Origin: Parvularculaceae bacterium
GTDB lineage: Bacteria; Pseudomonadota; Alphaproteobacteria; Caulobacterales; Parvularculaceae
Reading direction: 5' to 3'
DNA: 19,353 nt
NCBI GenBank assembly: GCA_027080545.1
Contig: JALWRV010000245.1
Coordinates: 1-19,353, forward strand
The notes below the pieces were generated by a model. It searched no databases, was not told the origin of the DNA, and was given only the letters and a program-made list of their open reading frames with translations. Below, one piece after another: positions 15,674 through 19,353 of this stretch (its first letter is position 1; the number at the start of each line of letters is the position of its first letter). Both the position numbers and the translations under genes were made by a program.

Positions 15674-15714
15674 CATCATCTTTCGAGACGCTACTACGCG
15701 GTTCTTCAGGATGA
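15674..15714. repeat. REP-like imperfect palindrome (CATC...TTCGAGACGC...CTTCAGGATG)
   Basis: The arms CATCATCTTTCGAGACGC and GCGGTTCTTCAGGATG are an imperfect palindrome around ACTAC-type loop bases. It matches in outline the dispersed palindromic elements of alphaproteobacteria that begin CATCCTTCGAGACGC and end CTCAGGATGA. It sits in the gene-free stretch 15592-15863 between the dehydrogenase start and tRNA-Gly. Confidence 0.55.
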
Positions 15715-15716
15715 AC

Positions 15717-15851
15717 GCCGCACACACGCCGTGAGGAGAAGAAATTTTACGCCCTGATGATACCAGCACCGTTGCTAAAACCAGCACCAATGGGCGACTG
15801 AGCCCCGGCGACCATTCGCCGCCCCGCCGGAGCCGCACACACGCCGTGAGG
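15717..15851. repeat. Pair of 20-bp direct repeats 115 bp apart
   Basis: GCCGCACACACGCCGTGAGG occurs identically at 15717-15736 and 15832-15851. The DNA between them has no gene and contains smaller internal repeats such as CCAGCACC twice. The second copy lies 12 bp from the tRNA-Gly 3' end. The spacing looks like the remains of a duplicated intergenic unit. I see no ORF or promoter in it. Confidence 0.7.
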
Positions 15852-15863
15852 CAACAAAAAAGC

Positions 15864-15937
15864 TGGAGCGGGTAGCGGGAATCGAACCCGCATATTCAGC
15901 TTGGAAGGCTGCTGCACTACCATTGTGCTATACCCGC
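15864..15937 (-). tRNA. tRNA-Gly(TCC)
   Basis: The minus strand reads GCGGGTA...TACCCGC in the acceptor, the anticodon arm is GCAGC-CTTCCAA-GCTGA with anticodon TCC, and the T arm GCGGG-TTCGATT-CCCGC is intact. The discriminator is T and CCA is encoded (15864-15866). A run of six Ts follows two bases after CCA on the minus strand, which may help end transcription. It lies 121 nt downstream of tRNA-Tyr on the same strand and is probably in the same transcript, the Tyr-Gly order seen in many proteobacteria. Confidence 0.97.
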
Positions 15938-15994
15938 TCAATGAGCGCCCCACCGGAGAGGCCCACACAAAGCGTGGACAAACACCGTGAAGCT

Positions 15995-16058
15995 TTTGCC
16001 ACTACCGAGGCCTTCATTTGCTAAAATCAATCCGGTGGATTGATTTTAGCAAATGAAG
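15995..16058 (-). repeat. 22-bp perfect hairpin element abutting the CCA end of tRNA-Tyr
   Basis: Arms 16012-16033 and 16037-16058 are perfect reverse complements (22 bp) around the loop GGT/ACC. The right arm ends at the base next to the tRNA CCA, with no spacer. On the minus strand the element starts CTTCATTT and ends AAATGAAGGCC, two variable bases, then GGTAGTGGCAAA, the same borders as the element behind tRNA-Thr. Such a long helix between tRNA-Tyr and tRNA-Gly would be a likely RNase III target or a partial transcription barrier. No T-run follows. Confidence 0.75.
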
Positions 16059-16143
16059 TGGTGGAGGGGGCTGGATTCGAACCAGCGTACGCTAAGCGGC
16101 CAGATTTACAGTCTGGTGGATTTAACCACTCTCCCACCCCTCC
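16059..16143 (-). tRNA. tRNA-Tyr(GTA)
   Basis: This is an 85-nt class II tRNA with a long variable arm. The acceptor is GGAGGGG/CCCCTCC, the anticodon arm is CCAGA-CTGTAAA-TCTGG with anticodon GTA, the variable arm is around GCTTAGCGTACGC, and the T arm is CTGG-TTCGAAT-CCAG. The discriminator is A and CCA is encoded (16059-16061). It lies upstream of tRNA-Gly and is divergent from rlmB. Confidence 0.97.
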
Positions 16144-16194
16144 GTCCGGGTAGGCGTGCTAGGTTTTACACTCGGCAAGCCACGGGAATGGCGG

Positions 16195-16223
16195 TTTATA
16201 AGCAGCCATCGGTCCTGACGCAA
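16195..16223 (-). promoter_or_regulatory. Predicted promoter of the tRNA-Tyr/tRNA-Gly unit
   Basis: On the minus strand, TTGCGT (16223-16218) and TATAAA (16200-16195) are separated by exactly 17 nt. The predicted start would leave a leader of about 45 nt before tRNA-Tyr, to be removed by RNase P. No better pair lies nearer the gene. Confidence 0.5.
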
Positions 16224-16338
16224 GCCTCTATTTGGCTCTTGATCCGGTCTATTGCCGGCGCGACCAAACCGCTTTCTTTCTTGGTTTGCCCCCCATGGCT
16301 GGTGTAAGGGAGGGTTTTAACCCTGATGGTGGCTTTTC

Positions 16339-17136
16339 ATGTCCCGACCAAACCGCTCCACCCGTGGCCCATACCAACCACACAAAAAATCCAGCCCCAC
16401 CAAAAATCAACCGGACCGCTTATGGCTTTATGGCCGTCACGCGGTGGCCCGGGCGGTGCAAAACCCGGCCCGTAAAATTCGTCGCCTCGCAGCGACCAAA
16501 AACGCCCAAGACTGGCTGCGCGACCAAGTGGGTGAAAAGGCCTATAGCCTTTTTGATATTGAAGATCTGAAGCCCGCCGCCATTGATCGCTTGTTGCCCG
16601 CCGGAGCGGTCCATCAAGGCCTAGCCCTTTATACCGATCCTCTACCCCGCGCGCGATTACGCGATCATTGCCACCCCGATAATCCGGCCCCGCTGGTGGT
16701 GCTCGACCAAATAACAGACCCGCAAAATATCGGGGCCATCTTTCGCACCACAGCGGCGTTCGGGGCGCAAGCGGTAATTTTTCAAGAACGCCGCACCCCG
16801 CCGCTGGCAGGCGCCTTGGCCAAGGCCGCCGCTGGGGCCATCGAAGCGGTGCCCGCCATAAGTGTGGTCAATATTGCCCGCGCGCTTGAGGCCTTAAACG
16901 AGATGGGCTTTCGCACGGTCGGGCTGGCTGGCGAAGGAGAAAGCAAACTGCCCGACATACCCCGAGACCAGCCTTTGGCACTGGTAATGGGGGCCGAAGG
17001 GGCGGGGCTTCGCCAATTGGTGCGCAAAACCTGCTTGATGCTGGCCCACATTCCCATTCAAGCAGATATGGAAAGTCTCAACGTTTCCAATGCCACCGCC
17101 ATTGCTCTTTATGAGGCAACCCGTAAAGCGCCGTGA
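16339..17136 (+). CDS. rlmB: 23S rRNA (guanosine-2'-O)-methyltransferase RlmB (SPOUT/TrmH family)
   Basis: This is a 265-residue SAM-dependent rRNA ribose methyltransferase; the E. coli enzyme makes Gm2251 in the ribosomal P-loop. After a basic N-terminal leader comes the substrate-binding domain (LWLYGRHAVARAV..., residues 28-100). The SPOUT domain follows with motif 1 DQITDPQNIGAIFR (123-136), motif 2 LVMGAEGAGLR (215-225) and motif 3 ESLNVSNATAIALYE (245-259), which together form the trefoil knot and SAM pocket. All three motifs are intact. The ribosome-binding site before 16339 is weak. A small hairpin (AGGGT-TTTA-ACCCT, 16311-16324) lies just before it. The link to tRNA-Tyr fits common alphaproteobacterial gene order. 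The substrate assignment follows the family, and another 2'-O-methyl site is possible. Confidence 0.9.
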   Translation: MSRPNRSTRGPYQPHKKSSPTKNQPDRLWLYGRHAVARAVQNPARKIRRLAATKNAQDWLRDQVGEKAYSLFDIEDLKPAAIDRLLPAGAVHQGLALYTDPLPRARLRDHCHPDNPAPLVVLDQITDPQNIGAIFRTTAAFGAQAVIFQERRTPPLAGALAKAAAGAIEAVPAISVVNIARALEALNEMGFRTVGLAGEGESKLPDIPRDQPLALVMGAEGAGLRQLVRKTCLMLAHIPIQADMESLNVSNATAIALYEATRKAP

Positions 17137-17192
17137 GCGAAGCGGCGGGGATGGAGGAGATCAACCCACCGCCTCGCTATGGATACATTTTC

Positions 17193-17717
17193 CTAAACCG
17201 CATTCAAAGAAAAACGCGCCATGCTCATGGCAAAGACCGTCAGCTCATCATGGCTTAAGGCCCCATCATGATTGAAATCAATGGCGGCAAATTGCGTCAA
17301 TTTATGGCGAACCCATTCGCCACGATCGATCTGCCCATCATCCCCCGCAATATGTGGAAAATCTGCCCGAGCCACCGCATCAATGCGTGTGCGCTCACCG
17401 GCATTGATTGGCCCCCCCATACCCGCCGGCAGGCTGATATAGCTCGTGTATAATCCTTCAACGACCACCGCCCCATTGAACCGGGCCAGCGAAGCGGTAA
17501 CCACCGCCTGCGCGGCAAATTCATCACGCGAAATAAACCCATCGCGATTGACATCCACATCCGCAAATCTTTTTTCTGCGTCCAACCGCAATTCGCTCAA
17601 GGGCAATTTTGCCGCCGCCGCCCCAAAGGCTTCCCCCGGCTCTATCTGGGTTGCAAACCCTGCTGCACTGGCCCCGATCATCAAAGCGCTGGCACTTATG
17701 GCTAAAACCCGTTTCAT
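17193..17717 (-). CDS. Secreted EF-hand calcium-binding protein
   Basis: This is a 174-residue protein with an N-terminal signal peptide (about residues 1-23, MKRVLAISASALMIGASAAG), so it is probably periplasmic. Two canonical 12-residue EF loops are visible: Asp55-Val-Asn57-Arg-Asp59-Gly60...Glu66 and Asp147-Phe-Asn149-His-Asp151-Gly152...Glu158. A third, degenerate loop around 123-134 (DDGQIDRGE) keeps Asp127-Gly128 and Glu134 but lacks Asp at position 1. The arrangement is that of small bacterial EF-hand proteins whose role is mostly unknown (calcium buffering or sensing). AGGAG lies 8 nt upstream of the start at 17717. It is a monocistronic gene convergent with rlmB, and no enzymatic domain is present. 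Confidence 0.85.
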   Translation of the reverse strand: MKRVLAISASALMIGASAAGFATQIEPGEAFGAAAAKLPLSELRLDAEKRFADVDVNRDGFISRDEFAAQAVVTASLARFNGAVVVEGLYTSYISLPAGMGGPINAGERTRIDAVARADFPHIAGDDGQIDRGEWVRHKLTQFAAIDFNHDGALSHDELTVFAMSMARFSLNAV

Positions 17718-17850
17718 CCCATCTCTCCTGTCTTGCGATGCGGTTGCATGACCGCCTCATGGGACAAGGCTCGCCCGGCACCATGGCTCAATCAGGATGG
17801 CACAAGGGAAATTTTGTGGCAGATGGGGCCATTTCAAGGAAAAGATGGCT

Positions 17851-17894
17851 AAAAAATGAAGCGGGAAAAGGCGAAGCAAGCAACGCCCTTTCCC
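17851..17894 (-). terminator. Rho-independent terminator of ndk
   Basis: On the minus strand, beginning 16 nt after the ndk stop, GGGAAAGGGCG pairs with CGCCTTTTCCC (11 positions, one A-C mismatch) around a 10-nt loop. Six Ts (17856-17851) follow after a short gap. The stem is 17863-17873 with 17884-17894. This is the clearest intrinsic terminator in the window. Confidence 0.65.
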
Positions 17895-17909
17895 CTTTAA
17901 GCTGTAGGC

Positions 17910-18332
17910 TTAGCCAACAATTTCTTCTTCGGTGAAGAAAAAGGCGATTTCTTCACGGGCGGTTTCCGGCGCATCAGAACCGTGTACGGAATTTTCCCCG
18001 ATGCTTTCCGCATATTCAGCCCGAATGGTGCCTGCTTCGGCTTCCGCCGGATTGGTGGCCCCCATAATTTCACGATTGCGGGCGACGGCATTTTCCCCTT
18101 CCAATACCTGCACCACCACCGGGCCAGACATCATAAAATCAACCAGCTCACCGAAAAAGGGGCGATCCTTATGCACCGCATAAAAGCCTTCCGCCTGTTC
18201 ACGGGTCATGTGAATGCGTTTGGACGCAACCACCCGTAGCCCACCTTCTTCCAGCTTGGTGATCACCTTGCCGGTGATATTGCGTTTGGTGGCATCGGGT
18301 TTGATAATTGAAAAAGTGCGCTCAATGGCCAT
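17910..18332 (-). CDS. ndk: Nucleoside diphosphate kinase
   Basis: This is a 140-residue cytoplasmic enzyme that transfers phosphate from ATP to nucleoside diphosphates through a phosphohistidine. The active-site signature NSVHGSDAPE places the catalytic His at about residue 117. The N-terminal ERTFSIIKPDATKRN strand and the Kpn-loop region are typical, and the length is standard. The start at 18332 follows AAGGATG. It has its own predicted promoter (18373-18401) and terminator (17851-17894), so it is probably a single-gene unit divergent from the ABC-F gene. Confidence 0.97.
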   Translation of the reverse strand: MAIERTFSIIKPDATKRNITGKVITKLEEGGLRVVASKRIHMTREQAEGFYAVHKDRPFFGELVDFMMSGPVVVQVLEGENAVARNREIMGATNPAEAEAGTIRAEYAESIGENSVHGSDAPETAREEIAFFFTEEEIVG

Positions 18333-18372
18333 GATACATCCTTATTTTTAAAGCGGTGATTGTTGGTCAGGG

Positions 18373-18401
18373 CCTATAGCAATGCTATCACAGCCAGACA
18401 A
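18373..18401 (-). promoter_or_regulatory. Predicted sigma-70-type promoter of ndk, with an internal palindrome
   Basis: On the minus strand, TTGTCT (18401-18396) and TATAGG (18378-18373) are separated by exactly 17 nt, about 40 bp before the ndk ATG. The 13-bp palindrome ATAGCA-A-TGCTAT (18376-18388) overlaps the -10 box and spacer, where a repressor could sit. Its role as an operator is inference. Confidence 0.5.
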
Positions 18402-18492
18402 GCGAAACGGGAAGAATTGAATCAATTTGAGTGCTTTTCGCGCCTTTTGCCCCCTTCCCTTCGAGGCTGAGGCCCCTTAAGACCCTTCCTCC

Positions 18493-19353
18493 ATGCTCCA
18501 TATTAACGACCTTACCTACCGTATTGAAGGGCGCCTCCTGTTTGATCAGGCAACCGCCGCCATTTCGGCTGGGTGGAAGGTCGGCTTTACGGGCAAGAAC
18601 GGAACCGGCAAATCCACCCTGTTTCGACTATTGCGTGAAGAAATATCCCCCGAAAGCGGTTCCATCAATCTGCGCAAAAATCGCCGGATCGGCTTTGTCG
18701 CCCAAGAGGCCCCCAGCAGTTCAGCCAGCCTATTGGAGACGGTGCTAGAGGCTGATGAAGAGCGCACCCGGCTGATGGCTGAAGCAGAAGGCGACAACAC
18801 GCCAGAACGCGTCGCGGAAATTCACACAAGACTCGCGGATATTGACGCCCATTCCGCCGAAGCCCGGGCCGCCACCATTTTGGCTGGCCTTGGTTTTTCA
18901 CACATTGACCAACAACGCCCCTGTGCCGATTTTTCTGGGGGTTGGCGTATGCGCGTGGCGCTGGCCGCGGTGTTGTTTTCCGATCCTGATTTATTATTGC
19001 TGGATGAGCCCACAAACTATCTCGACCTTGAAGGGGCGGTGTGGCTTGAATCCTATCTGCGGCGCTTTGCCCACACCGCCTTGATCATCTCCCACGACCG
19101 ATCCCTACTCAATACTGCCATGACCCATATTCTGGCCTTGGAAAATGGCAAGCTGACCCTTCATACAGGCAATTATGATACCTATGAAAAGCGCCGCGCC
19201 GAGGCCCGCGCCCAAGCCATGGCCGGGGCTGCAAAACAAGAAGCCGCCCGCCGCCATATGGAAAAATTTGTTGAGCGGTTTCGTGCCAAAGCCTCCAAGG
19301 CCACACAGGCCCAATCGCGCATAAAAATGCTGGAACGAATGAAAGAAATTGCC
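18493..19353 (+). CDS. ABC-F family translation factor (YheS-like), 5' part only
   Basis: The gene is cut by the window end: 287 codons are present and the frame is open at the last base. The start is the first ATG after an in-frame TAA at 18478-18480; no strong Shine-Dalgarno is visible. The first ATPase domain is complete: Walker A GKNGTGKST (34-42), signature FSGGW (147-151), Walker B LLLLDEP (167-173, catalytic Glu172), the D-loop NYLD and the switch His201. The segment that follows (FVERFRAKASKATQAQSRIK, 259-278) is the start of the inter-domain P-site tRNA interaction motif linker that identifies ABC-F proteins of the YheS/Uup group. These soluble ATPases act on ribosomes and have no membrane domain. 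The second ATPase domain should lie beyond the window. It is divergent from ndk. Confidence 0.92.
   Translation, partial: MLHINDLTYRIEGRLLFDQATAAISAGWKVGFTGKNGTGKSTLFRLLREEISPESGSINLRKNRRIGFVAQEAPSSSASLLETVLEADEERTRLMAEAEGDNTPERVAEIHTRLADIDAHSAEARAATILAGLGFSHIDQQRPCADFSGGWRMRVALAAVLFSDPDLLLLDEPTNYLDLEGAVWLESYLRRFAHTALIISHDRSLLNTAMTHILALENGKLTLHTGNYDTYEKRRAEARAQAMAGAAKQEAARRHMEKFVERFRAKASKATQAQSRIKMLERMKEIA

Noticed and set aside
17125..17146. Terminator after rlmB (CGCCG...CGGCG stem)
   Set aside because: 5-bp stem with a 9-nt loop and no T-run.

Overview
The window looks like chromosomal DNA of an alphaproteobacterium. The evidence is a CarD/CdnL regulator, an alpha-2-macroglobulin/pbpC pair, rlmB next to a tRNA-Tyr/tRNA-Gly pair, and short palindromic repeats of the kind scattered through alphaproteobacterial genomes. 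I cannot place it to genus. There is no phage, transposase, CRISPR array or obvious island. Most protein genes are recognisable housekeeping or envelope genes; the unusual material lies mainly in and around the tRNA genes and in the first gene.

Layout: 190-1341 (+) is a CarD-type RNA polymerase-binding regulator with a long lysine-rich, histone H1-like N-terminal tail. 8608-1417 (-) is an envelope operon: a 1658-residue bacterial alpha-2-macroglobulin with an intact thioester motif, then penicillin-binding protein 1C. 8881-9191 (+) holds tRNA-Arg(CCT), followed by two 117-bp tandem repeats that each end in a decayed copy of the tRNA 3' end. 9192-9514 is gene-free and holds a short palindromic repeat and several hairpins. 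The last hairpin abuts the CCA end of tRNA-Thr(TGT) (9590-9515, -). 9681-10513 (+) encodes a lipoprotein cytochrome c and a VOC-fold protein. 11361-10522 (-) encodes a class II aldolase/adducin-family protein. 11600-14440 (+) is NAD kinase followed closely by a membrane-anchored Ntn-hydrolase acylase with acyl-homoserine-lactone-acylase-like catalytic residues. 15591-14437 (-) is an FMN-dependent L-lactate/mandelate dehydrogenase-type enzyme whose stop overlaps that of the acylase.

15592-15863 is a repeat-rich spacer. It is followed on the minus strand by tRNA-Gly(TCC), a 22-bp perfect hairpin and tRNA-Tyr(GTA), with a good promoter upstream. rlmB (+) diverges from these tRNAs. Then come a periplasmic EF-hand protein (-), nucleoside diphosphate kinase (-) with a clear promoter and terminator, and the first 287 codons of an ABC-F translation factor (+) that runs off the window edge.

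The most interesting observations are the tRNA-tail tandem repeat after tRNA-Arg, which is organised like the E. coli tyrT/rtT repeats; a hairpin element with matching borders abutting the CCA of both tRNA-Thr and tRNA-Tyr; and the CarD domain carrying an H1-like tail at the end opposite to that of Myxococcus CarD.
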